Positions 10,294 to 18,646 are shown, numbered from the stretch's first letter. The stretch is 64,000 nt of DNA from MWEI01 sp964600235 (GCA_964600235.1 CAZRIV010000014.1:69371-133370), one strand, 5' to 3'. Notes: generated by a model from the sequence alone, not told the origin. Numbers and translations are program-made.

Positions 10294-10307
10294 GATCAGG
10301 TTTCCGG

Positions 10308-10922
10308 TCACTCTCCGCCGGCTGCCATGCCGCGGATTTTGTCCGCCAACTGGTCCAGGGCGTTGGCCAGATAACTCTTCTTCCCGGTGAGCTTGGCGAG
10401 CATGAGGCCGCCTTCGATCAGGGCCAGGGTGGTCTCCGCGAACTTCTCGGCGTCCACCCCCGCATCGATCTCTCCTGCCGCGATGCCCCGGCCTGTCAGA
10501 TCGATGAGGATATTTCTGAACCTTTCAATCGCCTGAGCCGCAAGATCCGACAGGTCCCTGTGGGTATCGTCCGCCTCGGTCGCGGTGTTGAGGATCGGGC
10601 AGCCGCCGTAGGCGATCATCCGATGGTATAATCTGAGGTACGCATCGGGGATGGCCAGAAGCTTCCTGAGCGGCGACGACGCCTTGCCCAGTTCCTGCTC
10701 CATATAGCGGAACAAATTGTCCACGCTGTATTGAAACACCGCAAGGGCCAGATCGTCCTTGTTCTTAAAGTTGCCGTAAATGCTTCCCTTGCTGAGCCCG
10801 GTGGCCGAAGTCAGGTCGGACAGGGAGGTTCCCGCGACCCCTTTTTTGTTAAAAACCGGAGCGACGCTCTCAATAATGAACAGCCGGGTTCTGTTCGATT
10901 TGCTGAGCAGGGTTTCTTTCAT
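10308..10922 (-). CDS. TetR/AcrR family transcriptional regulator
   Basis: 204-residue regulator. The N-terminal helix-turn-helix reads GTSLSDLTSATGLSKGSIYG followed by NFKNKDDLALAVF, the standard TetR DNA-binding signature. The C-terminal part is a helical ligand domain resembling the TetR_C class (ERFRNILIDL near residue 140). It is encoded just upstream of the oxidoreductase on the same strand, and both have an ATACC-N4-GGTAT palindrome, so autoregulation and repression of the oxidoreductase are likely. The inducer is unknown. Confidence 0.92.
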   Translation of the reverse strand: MKETLLSKSNRTRLFIIESVAPVFNKKGVAGTSLSDLTSATGLSKGSIYGNFKNKDDLALAVFQYSVDNLFRYMEQELGKASSPLRKLLAIPDAYLRLYHRMIAYGGCPILNTATEADDTHRDLSDLAAQAIERFRNILIDLTGRGIAAGEIDAGVDAEKFAETTLALIEGGLMLAKLTGKKSYLANALDQLADKIRGMAAGGE

Positions 10923-10932
10923 AGTTTTAAAT

Positions 10933-10950
10933 ATATACCGGTCGGTATAT
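10933..10950. promoter_or_regulatory. Probable TetR operator, autoregulatory
   Basis: Perfect 18-base palindrome ATATACCG-GT-CGGTATAT, 10 bases before the TetR start codon. Its core ATACC-N4-GGTAT is shared with the site at 10280-10293. Position and symmetry fit an autorepressor site. Confidence 0.7.
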
Positions 10951-11015
10951 TTTATGTCAAGACAATTTCCCTTACATCCCGGTTTTCGTCGTAAGAAGGG
11001 GATGCCTCAGGCGGT

Positions 11016-11570
11016 TCAATGCCTTTCAAACCCCTCACGGATGTGCTTTCGCAAGGCGAGCCTGGGAACTACAAGGGCCAGGATCAGGCATTTCAGGATG
11101 TCTCCCGGCAGAAAGACCAATGCCCCGGTCTTAACTGCAAGGCCTATGGCGTCGGGTTTGTTCAACACCAGATGCATGTATGCCGCCAGGTATGGAGTGC
11201 CTATGCTGTAGATCACCGCTGTCCCGATGAGCGCGGCGATACATACAACTTTATGGGTAAGTACTTTATTTTCAACAAATAAGCCAACTGCCAGCGGGGC
11301 CGCTATAAAGCCTATAAGGTACCCGAAAGACGGCCGCATGATATACGACAGCCCGCCGCCGCCGGAGAATACCGGGAGCCCCAATAATCCCAGGATCAGA
11401 TAAACGAGCTGGCTCAATGCCCCATAACGCGGCCCGAGGATGATTCCCGACAGGATGACGAAGAAAGTCTGGAGTGTTATGGCAACGGGCCAGAGCGGAA
11501 TCTTGATGAATGCTCCGGCTGCACTCAGCGCAGCGCAGAGGGGAACCAGAGACATCATTCTTCTCTCCAT
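11016..11570 (-). CDS. bioY: BioY-family ECF substrate-binding (S) component
   Basis: Six-helix membrane protein of the BioY family, the biotin-capturing S-component of ECF transporters. Family marks are LCAALSAAGAFIKIP, VAITLQTFFVILSG, LGPRYGALSQLVYLILG and RPSFGYLIGF. Start chosen at 11570 (MERRMMSLVPL, 184 residues), which fits family length; a GTG at 11642 in the same frame would add 24 residues and run into the structured leader. No EcfA or EcfT gene is adjacent, so it may work alone or share an energizing module. The leader resembles a cobalamin riboswitch, which is unexpected for biotin uptake. Confidence 0.88.
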   Translation of the reverse strand: MERRMMSLVPLCAALSAAGAFIKIPLWPVAITLQTFFVILSGIILGPRYGALSQLVYLILGLLGLPVFSGGGGLSYIMRPSFGYLIGFIAAPLAVGLFVENKVLTHKVVCIAALIGTAVIYSIGTPYLAAYMHLVLNKPDAIGLAVKTGALVFLPGDILKCLILALVVPRLALRKHIREGFERH

Positions 11571-11642
11571 GAGTGCAGGGGAGTAATACATTTCATGTGA
11601 CATGTAAAGCTGGAATATCTCGAGAGAATCATGGGATATCAC

Positions 11643-11725
11643 GCAGCCTGGTCTATCCCGGAGACTGAGGTGTTGGGCGGGACGGCACCGGCACTTGGAC
11701 CTTTTCCCGGCACCCGTTCACGGCT
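11643..11725 (-). promoter_or_regulatory. Candidate cobalamin-riboswitch-like leader of bioY
   Basis: Read on the minus strand, this segment has in order GGGAA, CAAGTGCCGG, GTCCCGCC (complement of 11677-11684) and AGTCTCCGGGATAGACC (complement of 11650-11666), in the order and approximate spacing of the B12-riboswitch core (GGGAA, GGTG, CAAxTCCGG, GTCCCGCC, AGTCxGGATACC). Several conserved positions differ (GGTG is degenerate, ACTGTGA reads CAACACC), so this may be a diverged switch or chance resemblance. Confidence 0.3.
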
Positions 11726-12488
11726 TGATATATCATTCATCGACAGAGGATGAATCATCCTTCCAACCATGCCGTGCCGCGCCTTGCCAGTTTGCGCCTG
11801 CGTGTCACGCCCGGCTGACCCCTGTGTCTCCGGGCTCACACTAAGGATGCCGTCCCGTGATGCACTATAATAATGATGAGCACACCGGCGGCAAGAGGGC
11901 CTCCCAGGCCAGGTCAGATCTTTTTATGACCTGTCGTTCCCGGATTTATCTTATGACCTGCCCTTCCTTTAACGAACTCCTGAGATCCTCGACCCTTTGT
12001 CAAGCAGAGGAGCACCGCCCTGAGGAGGATGGGAGGAGGATGGATGGAATCCTGTGGATGGAGTGCCGGGGACAGAGCATCAAGTTCAGCGAGATCACGG
12101 AAGAGGCCGCTGAAAGGCCTGTACAGAAGGGCAAAGAAAAATGGCGCCGTCGGAGGCCCGATTCTACAGATAGGGCTTGGTCCCTCTCATGACTGGTACA
12201 CGGCGCTCAGATGGACATATGGAAAAAGGACATTCCTAACGAGTCTTGACAATTCTGTTGCCTCTGTCTTGACATTATCATGTTGCAAATTAATTTGTTA
12301 ATGGGAAATGAAATAGAATTTATCACCTTTTTTTTCACGTTTATTCCCTTGAAGAACTTGAGGTTCCCCATGCGAAAGGAACAGAAGAAATTACCGATAA
12401 TCGACCTCCAGGGTAAAGGTTCCCCTGGAGGCAGGAGATCTCCTAAGATGGTGCGCACACTATCAAAACAAGGTCAGGAGGTGAAGCC
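11726..12488. other. Intergenic region, mostly unassigned
   Basis: About 760 bases with no convincing gene. Open frames here lack ribosome sites and protein-like composition. The right part is AT-rich and holds a promoter-like pair at 12269-12296 plus, in the leader of the next gene, a CCAGGG/CCCTGG hairpin near 12412-12428 and the palindrome AGGAGATCTCCT at 12433-12444. Confidence 0.5.
12269..12296 (+). promoter_or_regulatory. Possible sigma-70-type promoter
   Basis: TTGACA, a 16-base spacer and TAATTT in an AT-rich patch about 190 bases upstream of the DUF3303-like gene. The -10 match is imperfect. Confidence 0.3.
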
Positions 12489-12749
12489 ATGCTGTTCATG
12501 ATGATCTGCACCTGGGACCCTATGGATGAAAAAGAAGTGAGGACAAGGAGCGTTACCTGGAAGTGGCCGGAGGATGTAAAAGTAATTTCAGAATTTTATG
12601 ACCTGCAGGGTCAGCGGACGGTCTTTGTGGTGAACACCGACGCAAAGGGACTCATCGCGGCAAGAGCCCCGTGGCGGGATATTATGCGTTTTGAGATATT
12701 CCCGGTATATCCGACAGGACGCACCAAGGAGACCCTGAAACCGGCTTAA
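12489..12749 (+). CDS. Small DUF3303-like protein
   Basis: 86-residue protein beginning MLFMMICTWDP and continuing with alternating beta/alpha segments, including VVNTDAKGLIAARAPW, like the DUF3303 / small dimeric-barrel proteins. A strong ribosome site AGGAGGTGAAGCC precedes the ATG, which supports it as real. Function unknown. It is followed by another small gene, 64 bases later. Confidence 0.7.
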   Translation: MLFMMICTWDPMDEKEVRTRSVTWKWPEDVKVISEFYDLQGQRTVFVVNTDAKGLIAARAPWRDIMRFEIFPVYPTGRTKETLKPA

Positions 12750-12813
12750 GAATGTTTTTATCCTTTGGGTCTGTCAAAGGACGTGGTTTCAGCCAAGCGA
12801 AAGGAGAACGGCC

Positions 12814-12987
12814 ATGTCGAAACTGAATTTGACACCTGAGGAAGAACTCAAGCTCCTTGAGATACTCGAAAGGTATCACATTGCGTTGCGGATTGAAATA
12901 ATACACTCCGACGATCGGGAGTTCCGCAGGTCGCTGAAGGAACGTGAGGCATTCATGAAAGAAATCATAGAGAGGCTGAAGAGCTGA
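12814..12987 (+). CDS. Small helical protein, 57 residues, unknown function
   Basis: Short gene with ATG 7 bases after AAGGAG. The product starts MSKLNLTPEEELKLLEIL and ends EIIERLKS; it is almost entirely charged amphipathic helix (many Glu, Lys, Arg, Leu) and has no Cys. Clean ribosome site, biased composition and position just after the DUF3303-like gene support it. A frame on the opposite strand covers the same bases but lacks such support. I do not recognise a family. Confidence 0.65.
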   Translation: MSKLNLTPEEELKLLEILERYHIALRIEIIHSDDREFRRSLKEREAFMKEIIERLKS

Positions 12988-13055
12988 ATCCATCGGTGCT
13001 CAACCATGCACTGATTTCATGAATGCTTTTTCGATCATGGAACACAAAGAACAAG

Positions 13056-13090
13056 CCTGACAGGCGGGAGAGTCCAGACCGCCTGCCAGG
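13056..13090. terminator. Bidirectional hairpin terminator between convergent genes
   Basis: CCTGACAGGCGG pairs with CCGCCTGCCAGG (one G-T or A-C mismatch in 12) around an 11-base loop, between the convergent small + gene and the - gene at 13114. On the minus strand it is followed by a T-rich run, on the plus strand it is not. Confidence 0.5.
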
Positions 13091-13113
13091 AACTGCTGTC
13101 CGTTCCATGACTC

Positions 13114-13797
13114 CTATTGCCTTCCCTTCAACTTATCCAGTTCTCTCCTGAGGTCCTTGTTCTCTCTCCTGAGCCTCTGGATCTCATGTTTCTGGGAATC
13201 GATCTGCCGTTTAAGCCTGCTGTTTGCGATATTAGTCTGATCAGGGACAGGATCATCATCAGCTTTTTTTCCAGCATCCCTGGACCTGGTTTTTGCGGCC
13301 CTCGAAGGAAAATTGTCAAACGCCCTTTCAACCTCGGACGCGCCCTTGGTCCACATGACATGTATGGCCTCGGAATACGAGAAACCGGAAATGTCTTTTT
13401 TTACATATAAATGCACTTCAGGGTACCGCTGTTTAATTTTTGCAAACAGGGCAGGGTCCTGGGTGGACACAAAATGCTGCCCGGCCCCGGCATTGAACAT
13501 GTAGTCGAAGATCCTGCCCGCGCACTCATAGTGGCCAAGGGCGCTGCCCAGCGCATCGGAAAACTCGGGCTCATTCCTTGAGGCAGGGCTCTGGAGATAT
13601 TCCATGACCGGCGTCTTGGCCTCGCTCAGCGCCGGAATATATTCGTTATACAGGATGCCTGTCTCGCACTTCATCTGAATCTTCTTCAGCGCCATCAGCG
13701 CATCCTTGGCGGACTGGGCAAAGGCAGACTGGGAATACATGAGAAAGAGGAACGCAGTTAAAAGAATACTATACCTTTTCAAATCAACATCCTTCAT
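13114..13797 (-). CDS. Secreted protein with C-terminal coiled coil
   Basis: 227-residue protein of unknown family. A signal peptide (LLTAFLFLMYSQSAFA, cleavage before QSAKDAL) is followed by a helical domain with two Cys (KCETG, YECAG) that could pair in the periplasm. A low-complexity charged linker (SRDAGKKADDDPVPDQ) leads to a basic coiled coil of about 40 residues (QKHEIQRLRRENKDLRREL) at the C-terminus. The layout suggests a periplasmic scaffold or adaptor, but this is inference. Confidence 0.75.
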   Translation of the reverse strand: MKDVDLKRYSILLTAFLFLMYSQSAFAQSAKDALMALKKIQMKCETGILYNEYIPALSEAKTPVMEYLQSPASRNEPEFSDALGSALGHYECAGRIFDYMFNAGAGQHFVSTQDPALFAKIKQRYPEVHLYVKKDISGFSYSEAIHVMWTKGASEVERAFDNFPSRAAKTRSRDAGKKADDDPVPDQTNIANSRLKRQIDSQKHEIQRLRRENKDLRRELDKLKGRQ

Positions 13798-14074
13798 TTC
13801 ATCTTAAAAACGCTATTATAGCGTATTATGGCATTATTTATCAATACCCCAGATGAGTAAGGGGTAATCCGTATGACAAAAGCCGAGACGAGACCGGGCC
13901 GAATCAGGAGAGATAACGAGCCAGGGGAGAAAAACCTACCAGTACAGATTCATCTTGTTTCTTATCTGCGCGCATGGCTCTATGCCATACTCTGTATATA
14001 AATAGAAGATGCGGAACAGGAACCCTGCCTGCCCCGCACCTTTTAGACGCAAGATGCCTTTCAACCGCAATGCC

Positions 14075-15280
14075 TCAGGCGATCTCCACACGCGCAAACC
14101 TGCGCTTGCCCACTTTGATGATATGGCTGCCTCCGGCAAGGACATGTTCGGCATCTGTTATCTTCTCATCACCGATATGTACGGCGCCCTGTGCGATCAT
14201 ACGCCTGGCCTCAGAGGTGCCGGAGACGAGCCCGGCCTCTTTGAGAACCGCGCAGATCCAGGGACGTTCCATGCTCAAACTGACCACGGGCATGTCCTCG
14301 GGCAATTCCTTGGACTTGAAGACCTTCACAAAGCCGTCCCGGGCGCCATCGGCCTGGGCCTTGCCATGGAACCGCTCCACCATCTCGTGGGCCAGCTTCA
14401 TCTTGGCATCCATGGGGTGGAGGCTGCCGGCATCCACGGCCTTCTTCATCTCCTGTATCTCAGGGATGTGCAGGGCGCTCAGCAGCTCATAGTACTTCCA
14501 CATGAGCGAGTCCGTGATGGACATGACCTTGCCGTACATCTCAGATGGCGCATCGTCCACACCTATGTAATTGTTGTATGATTTGCTCATCTTCTGGACG
14601 CCGTCGGTCCCTTCCAGAAGCGGCAGGGTCATGATGACCTGGGTCTCCTGGCCGAAGGCCTTCTGCACCTCGCGGCCCATGAGCAGGTTGAAGACCTGAT
14701 CGGTGCCCCCCAGTTCCACATCCGCTTCCAGGGCCACCGAATCATAGCCCTGGATGAAGGGGTAGAGAAACTCATGTATGCTGATGGGGTGCTGCTGCTG
14801 GTAGCGCTTCTTGAAGTCGTCCCGCTCCAGCATCCTGGCAACGGTCTGGACCGATGTGAGCTTGATGAAGTCGGCCACCACCATATTGTCCATCCACTCG
14901 GAGTTGAACCGCATGATCGTCCGCTTCGGATCGAGGATCTTCTTCACCTGGTCCTGGTAGGTCTTGGCGTTCTCCAGGACCTCCTGCCTGGTGAGCGGTG
15001 GGCGGGTTGCGCTCCTTCCGCTGGGATCGCCTATCATGCCGGTGAAATCGCCGATCAGGCAGATCACGTCGTGTCCTGCATCCTGGAACTGCCTCATCTT
15101 CTGGAGCACCACCGTGTGCCCCAGGTGGATATCCGGCGCTGTCGGGTCGAATCCGACCTTGATCTTCAGCGGCCTTCCCTTTTTGAGCTTGGCTATCAGC
15201 TCCGCCTCAGAAACGATGTCAACGATGCCCCTCTTGAGTTCAGCGAGTTGTTGTTCAAACACGTTCAATGCCCCTTTCAT
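14075..15280 (-). CDS. tyrS: Tyrosyl-tRNA synthetase
   Basis: Class I synthetase charging tRNA-Tyr. The Rossmann domain starts with KVGFDPTAPDIHLGHTVVLQ (HIGH variant HLGH), the KMSKS loop reads VQKMSKSYNNY, and an S4-like RNA-binding domain closes the protein (ICAVLKEAGLVSGTSEARRM). Length about 400 residues is normal. The start is uncertain: ATG at 15280 lies directly against a 13-base-pair hairpin, while GTG at 15262 has GGGG eight bases upstream and TTG at 15268 matches the family N-terminus best. It follows rny in the same direction. Confidence 0.95.
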   Translation of the reverse strand: MKGALNVFEQQLAELKRGIVDIVSEAELIAKLKKGRPLKIKVGFDPTAPDIHLGHTVVLQKMRQFQDAGHDVICLIGDFTGMIGDPSGRSATRPPLTRQEVLENAKTYQDQVKKILDPKRTIMRFNSEWMDNMVVADFIKLTSVQTVARMLERDDFKKRYQQQHPISIHEFLYPFIQGYDSVALEADVELGGTDQVFNLLMGREVQKAFGQETQVIMTLPLLEGTDGVQKMSKSYNNYIGVDDAPSEMYGKVMSITDSLMWKYYELLSALHIPEIQEMKKAVDAGSLHPMDAKMKLAHEMVERFHGKAQADGARDGFVKVFKSKELPEDMPVVSLSMERPWICAVLKEAGLVSGTSEARRMIAQGAVHIGDEKITDAEHVLAGGSHIIKVGKRRFARVEIA

Positions 15281-15314
15281 GAAAGGCCGGATCAATACCA
15301 GGATCCGGCCTTTC
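15281..15314. other. Perfect 13-bp hairpin between rny and tyrS
   Basis: GAAAGGCCGGATC and GATCCGGCCTTTC pair perfectly around an 8-base loop. There is no T-run on either strand, so it is not a standard intrinsic terminator. It sits immediately before the ATG of tyrS and could set rny/tyrS read-through, protect an mRNA end or hide a ribosome site. Confidence 0.6.
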
Positions 15315-15324
15315 GCATCCTTGG

Positions 15325-16878
15325 CTATTTCGCAAACCTCACGGCCCTGCTCTCGCGGATCACCACGACCCTGATCTGGCCGGGGTAGGTGAGCTTCTCC
15401 TCGATGGACTTCGTGATGTCCTGTGCCAGCAGATCGGCACCGTCGTCATTGACCTTGTCCACATCCACCATGATGCGGACCTCTCGGCCTGCCTGCACGG
15501 CAAAGGCCTTGGCCACCCCATCGAAGGAGCTTGCAATGCTCTCGAGCTCGGTGAGTCTCTTCACATAATTTTCCAGCATCTCGCGCCGTGCACCGGGACG
15601 GGCTGCGGAGAGAGAGTCGGCCGCCTGGACCAGGAAACCATAGACCGAATTGACCGGGGCCTCGTTGTGGTGCGATGCAATCGCTTCTACGATCTTGTTC
15701 GACTCACCGTAGCGTTTTGCTATGTCGGCCCCGATGATGGCATGAGATCCCTCCACCTCGTGGTCCACGGCCTTGCCTATATCATGGAGCAGACCTACGC
15801 GCTTGGCTGTCTTCTGGTTCACACCCAGCTCCGCTGCGATGATCCCGCACAGGTGCGCCACCTCAAGGGAATGCTGGTATACGTTCTGGGAAAAACTGGT
15901 CCGGTATTTGAGCTTGCCGATGAGCTTGATGAGCTCGGGGTTTATGCCGTGCAGGCCGACCTCGAAGGTGGCCTGCTGGCCTGCATCCCAGATATTCTCG
16001 TTGATCTCCTTGGTGACCTTTTCCACCACATCTTCGATGCGGGAGGGATGTATCCTGCCGTCCACCACCAGGGTCTCCAGTGAGAGCCTGGCTATCTCGC
16101 GCTTGATGGGGTCGAAGCTTGAGATGATCACGGCGTCCGGTGTATCGTCGATGATGAGGTCCACCCCTGTCACCGCCTCGATGGAACGGATATTGCGCCC
16201 TTCACGGCCGATGATGCGGCCCTTCATCTCTTCGCTGGGCAGGTTCACGACCGATACGGTCCGGGCGCTCACCACATCGGTGGAATAACGCTGTATTGCC
16301 GTGGCCAGGATCCTTTTGGCCTTCTTGTCCGCCTCGGCCTCGGCCTCGTCCTGTATCTGCTTCAAGAGCTTGGCCGCTTCGTGTCGCGCCTCGCTCTCCA
16401 GAGACCTCATGAGCTCCTCTTTGGCCTGTTTGGAGTCCATGCCGCTGATTTCCTCAAGCTTCTGGATCTGCTGGTTTCTAAGGCTTTCCACCTCCACCTT
16501 CATGCCCTCGACATTCCTGGTCCTGTCTGCTATGGATTGTTCGTTCTTTCTGATCTCCTGCTCGCGCTTGTCGAACTGCGTGAGCTTGTTGTCGATCATC
16601 TCCTCGCGTTGATGAATGCGTTTTTCTATCGCGGATACTTCCTTGAGTCGTTCCTTTGCCTCGGCATCGCTCTGGGTCTTCGCCGAGAAGATAATCTCCT
16701 TTGCCTCGATCTGGGCATCGGAAATCAAGTTTGCCGCCCTCTTTTCCGCGTCTTCGATCCTCCGTGCCGAATCTTCCTTTGCATCGCGTATGGCCTTGCC
16801 CTTTATGAAAAAGTTCATGCCGAACCCGACGCCAACACCTGCGAGCAGTGCAACTATCATATACACTAGTTGTTCCAT
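15325..16878 (-). CDS. rny: Ribonuclease Y
   Basis: Membrane-anchored endoribonuclease that starts mRNA decay. One N-terminal transmembrane helix (MIVALLAGVGVGFGMNFF), a long coiled coil (residues about 30-200), a KH domain with GRIIGREGRNIRSIE, and an HD domain with HSLEVAHLCG and GLLHDIGKA. 517 residues, normal length. Start at ATG 16878; a GTG directly before it is in frame. The 5-FCL gene lies 9 bases upstream, so the two are probably cotranscribed. Confidence 0.97.
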   Translation of the reverse strand: MEQLVYMIVALLAGVGVGFGMNFFIKGKAIRDAKEDSARRIEDAEKRAANLISDAQIEAKEIIFSAKTQSDAEAKERLKEVSAIEKRIHQREEMIDNKLTQFDKREQEIRKNEQSIADRTRNVEGMKVEVESLRNQQIQKLEEISGMDSKQAKEELMRSLESEARHEAAKLLKQIQDEAEAEADKKAKRILATAIQRYSTDVVSARTVSVVNLPSEEMKGRIIGREGRNIRSIEAVTGVDLIIDDTPDAVIISSFDPIKREIARLSLETLVVDGRIHPSRIEDVVEKVTKEINENIWDAGQQATFEVGLHGINPELIKLIGKLKYRTSFSQNVYQHSLEVAHLCGIIAAELGVNQKTAKRVGLLHDIGKAVDHEVEGSHAIIGADIAKRYGESNKIVEAIASHHNEAPVNSVYGFLVQAADSLSAARPGARREMLENYVKRLTELESIASSFDGVAKAFAVQAGREVRIMVDVDKVNDDGADLLAQDITKSIEEKLTYPGQIRVVVIRESRAVRFAK

Positions 16879-16887
16879 CACTCTACC

Positions 16888-17433
16888 TCACCTTTTATAT
16901 ATTCCGGCTTGGGTAACAACGAAATCTACACACGCGTCCCATGGGTCAACAGGCAATTTCTCCATGCAGAACTCGTCCAGACAAACACCGATGTAGGTAA
17001 TGTCCGGACAGATCGCAATCAGCCTGTCGTAGTAGCCTTTCCCGTACCCAAGCCGGTGGCCGTACCGGTCAAAGGCTACTCCGGGGACAAAGATCACATC
17101 GATCTCGCTCAGTTCCATGTTTCTGTTCGAGACGGGCTCAGGGATTCCATAAGCCCCCTCAATAAATTCCGATTCTGATGCGGCAGATGAAAAGACCAGG
17201 TGTTCGCCTGACACCTTGGGGAAAAGGACCTGTTTCTGTTCAGGTTGCCATAAGGAAAGGAGGTTGATCTCTCCTTTGATGGGCATATACAGGGCCATGG
17301 ATGACGCATCGCAAAAGCACGACATTGCCAGGATATGCTTTATGATCGCCATTTCATGGCGCTTCCGCTCATCCTCGGCAATTGCCTGACGCCTTGCAAG
17401 CATAGCTTTACGCAATACTGGTTTGTCCTGCAT
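16888..17433 (-). CDS. 5-formyltetrahydrofolate cyclo-ligase
   Basis: ATP-dependent enzyme converting 5-formyl-THF to 5,10-methenyl-THF (5-FCL family, YgfA/Fau). Basic N-terminus KPVLRKAMLARRQ, VLFPKV in the middle and the hallmark RLGYGKGYYDRL near residue 135. About 181 residues from ATG 17433; a TTG at 17448 is an alternative. The order zapA - 6S RNA - 5-FCL is a known proteobacterial arrangement and matches the neighbours here. Confidence 0.95.
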   Translation of the reverse strand: MQDKPVLRKAMLARRQAIAEDERKRHEMAIIKHILAMSCFCDASSMALYMPIKGEINLLSLWQPEQKQVLFPKVSGEHLVFSSAASESEFIEGAYGIPEPVSNRNMELSEIDVIFVPGVAFDRYGHRLGYGKGYYDRLIAICPDITYIGVCLDEFCMEKLPVDPWDACVDFVVTQAGIYKR

Positions 17434-17479
17434 ATTCCCCCCAATCAAGAGGGATACAGTGGAAGGTCAAGATTTCACA

Positions 17480-17660
17480 AGGAACCGCTACAGGTGATTC
17501 AGATACAAACTATAGGGACTTAAGCGGGTTTCCCGCTCGCCTTGAGTGCCGACAACAAGGATTTTCCTCTCAGCGGAAAACCCCTTTACCATCATGAGTT
17601 ATGGCGATGTCCCCTATCCGTACCGACTCGGGAGCTTCTCTGTACAAGGCCAAGGGCAGG
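17480..17660 (-). ncRNA. ssrS: Candidate 6S RNA
   Basis: The 220-base gap between zapA and the 5-FCL gene is the classic 6S RNA locus. The minus-strand transcript can form a long stem (17512-17519 with 17609-17617, one bulge, extended outward by GGTAC/GTATC), an AGCGGG-AAA-CCCGCT hairpin (17523-17537) where 6S often has a small hairpin in the 3' bubble strand, and internal hairpins (17559-17567 with 17575-17582). Location is established knowledge; the fold was done by eye and the ends are approximate. A structured leader of the 5-FCL gene is the alternative. Confidence 0.5.
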
Positions 17661-17671
17661 ACGTATCTTCT

Positions 17672-17953
17672 TCATTTCGTTGCCTTTTCAATCTGGTTTA
17701 TCAGACTGTCTGCCTTTTGTGTTACCATATTCTTCAATATGTCCAGTTCCTGACGGCTTTTTGCCAGATCATCGGCCATGTGCAACATGACCATCGCCAC
17801 CAGTTCCGTAGTCGTCACTGCCATGCCTTTCTGCTGAACATCAAGCACCTTCTCGTTGATATAGCGAGACAGTGACTGAATGTGGTTGGCATTCCCCTCA
17901 GCCTTTACCTTATATTCCTGTCCGAGTATCTGTATGGTTACGGTGTTGTGCAA
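17672..17953 (-). CDS. zapA: Cell division protein ZapA
   Basis: 93-residue FtsZ-bundling protein of the ZapA family. N-terminal beta-rich domain (VTIQILGQEYKVKA), then ISRYI-type helix (LSRYINEKVLDV) and a C-terminal coiled coil. The start codon reads TTG, lies 4 bases after the stop of the upstream ZapB-like gene and has no strong ribosome site, so translational coupling is likely. Confidence 0.9.
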   Translation of the reverse strand: MHNTVTIQILGQEYKVKAEGNANHIQSLSRYINEKVLDVQQKGMAVTTTELVAMVMLHMADDLAKSRQELDILKNMVTQKADSLINQIEKATK

Positions 17954-17957
17954 AATC

Positions 17958-18188
17958 TTACAATGCTTCCACGCACTTAATCAGGTGTGCCACCTTTTGT
18001 TTCACATGTTCTTTCTCTCCCAAGAGATTGTCCATCTCCCGCTTTAAGCCTCTTGATTCTTCCTCCTTTTCTTTGAGCTTGATAGTCAATTCTTCATTGG
18101 TTTTTTTCAGGTTATTCACTGTCTCAACCAGTTCATGGATCTTTTCTTCAAGGATCTCGAGTATCTCCAAACGATAGTCTCCTTCCAT
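17958..18188 (-). CDS. ZapB-like coiled-coil protein
   Basis: 76-residue protein that is coiled coil almost throughout (EILEEKIHELVETVNNLKK, continuing with heptads to the end), with size and position like ZapB, the divisome partner of ZapA. Immediately followed by zapA. Coiled coils align with many things, so the name rests mainly on context. Confidence 0.7.
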   Translation of the reverse strand: MEGDYRLEILEILEEKIHELVETVNNLKKTNEELTIKLKEKEEESRGLKREMDNLLGEKEHVKQKVAHLIKCVEAL

Positions 18189-18353
18189 TATCGCTTAAGG
18201 ATTATACATCTATGCTGCCTATCAAAGTCAAGATACTTATTTATATATCTGTATTAAGACCCCGGCATGACTCTATACGTATAGTATAGATGCATTGAAT
18301 GCCAAAAGGGCTTTCCTTCAACGACGTGCTCTTCCGATTTATTCCAAGATCTT

Positions 18354-18587
18354 GTTTTTACCCAGATCGTTCGTTTGAAGGGGTTTAAAAACCTTTTCCT
18401 TTAAAACTGGTGATCTTAAAGCCTTTGATGAACGCATAATTTACCTGTCATTTTAAGGCTTTAAGCTCACCAGCTTTAACGGACCAATTAAAACAAATAC
18501 GTTCACCACGAATCATCAGTTAAGGCACTCATGGAGTGTACCGGCTGTGTATGGACACATTCAACCACAATATCCGGTTTAATATTC
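18354..18587 (+). repeat. Dispersed hairpin element, copy A (234 bp)
   Basis: First of three related elements. Left end GTTTTTACCCAGATCG..TTTGAAGG, internal imperfect hairpin (arms about 23 bases, from about 18402 and from about 18454, two mismatches), conserved tail with GGAGTGTACCGG and TATGGACACAT, and right end CAATATCCGGTTTAATATTC. It fills the gap between the divergent zapB-like and GAF genes. It is the most degenerate of the three full copies. The rest of the 458-base gap shows nothing recognisable. Confidence 0.75.
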
Positions 18588-18646
18588 ACACATGACGTGG
18601 CCGTCTCCGATATGGTAATAAGATTACCATTACCTGGAGGTGCGTT

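Noticed and set aside
11857..12192. 111-residue plus-strand frame in the gap before the DUF3303-like gene
   Set aside because: No ribosome site, no recognisable domain, Arg/Ser-rich composition typical of non-coding GC-rich sequence.
12682..12993. 103-residue minus-strand frame covering the 57-residue gene
   Set aside because: Lacks a ribosome site; the plus-strand frame has one and better composition.
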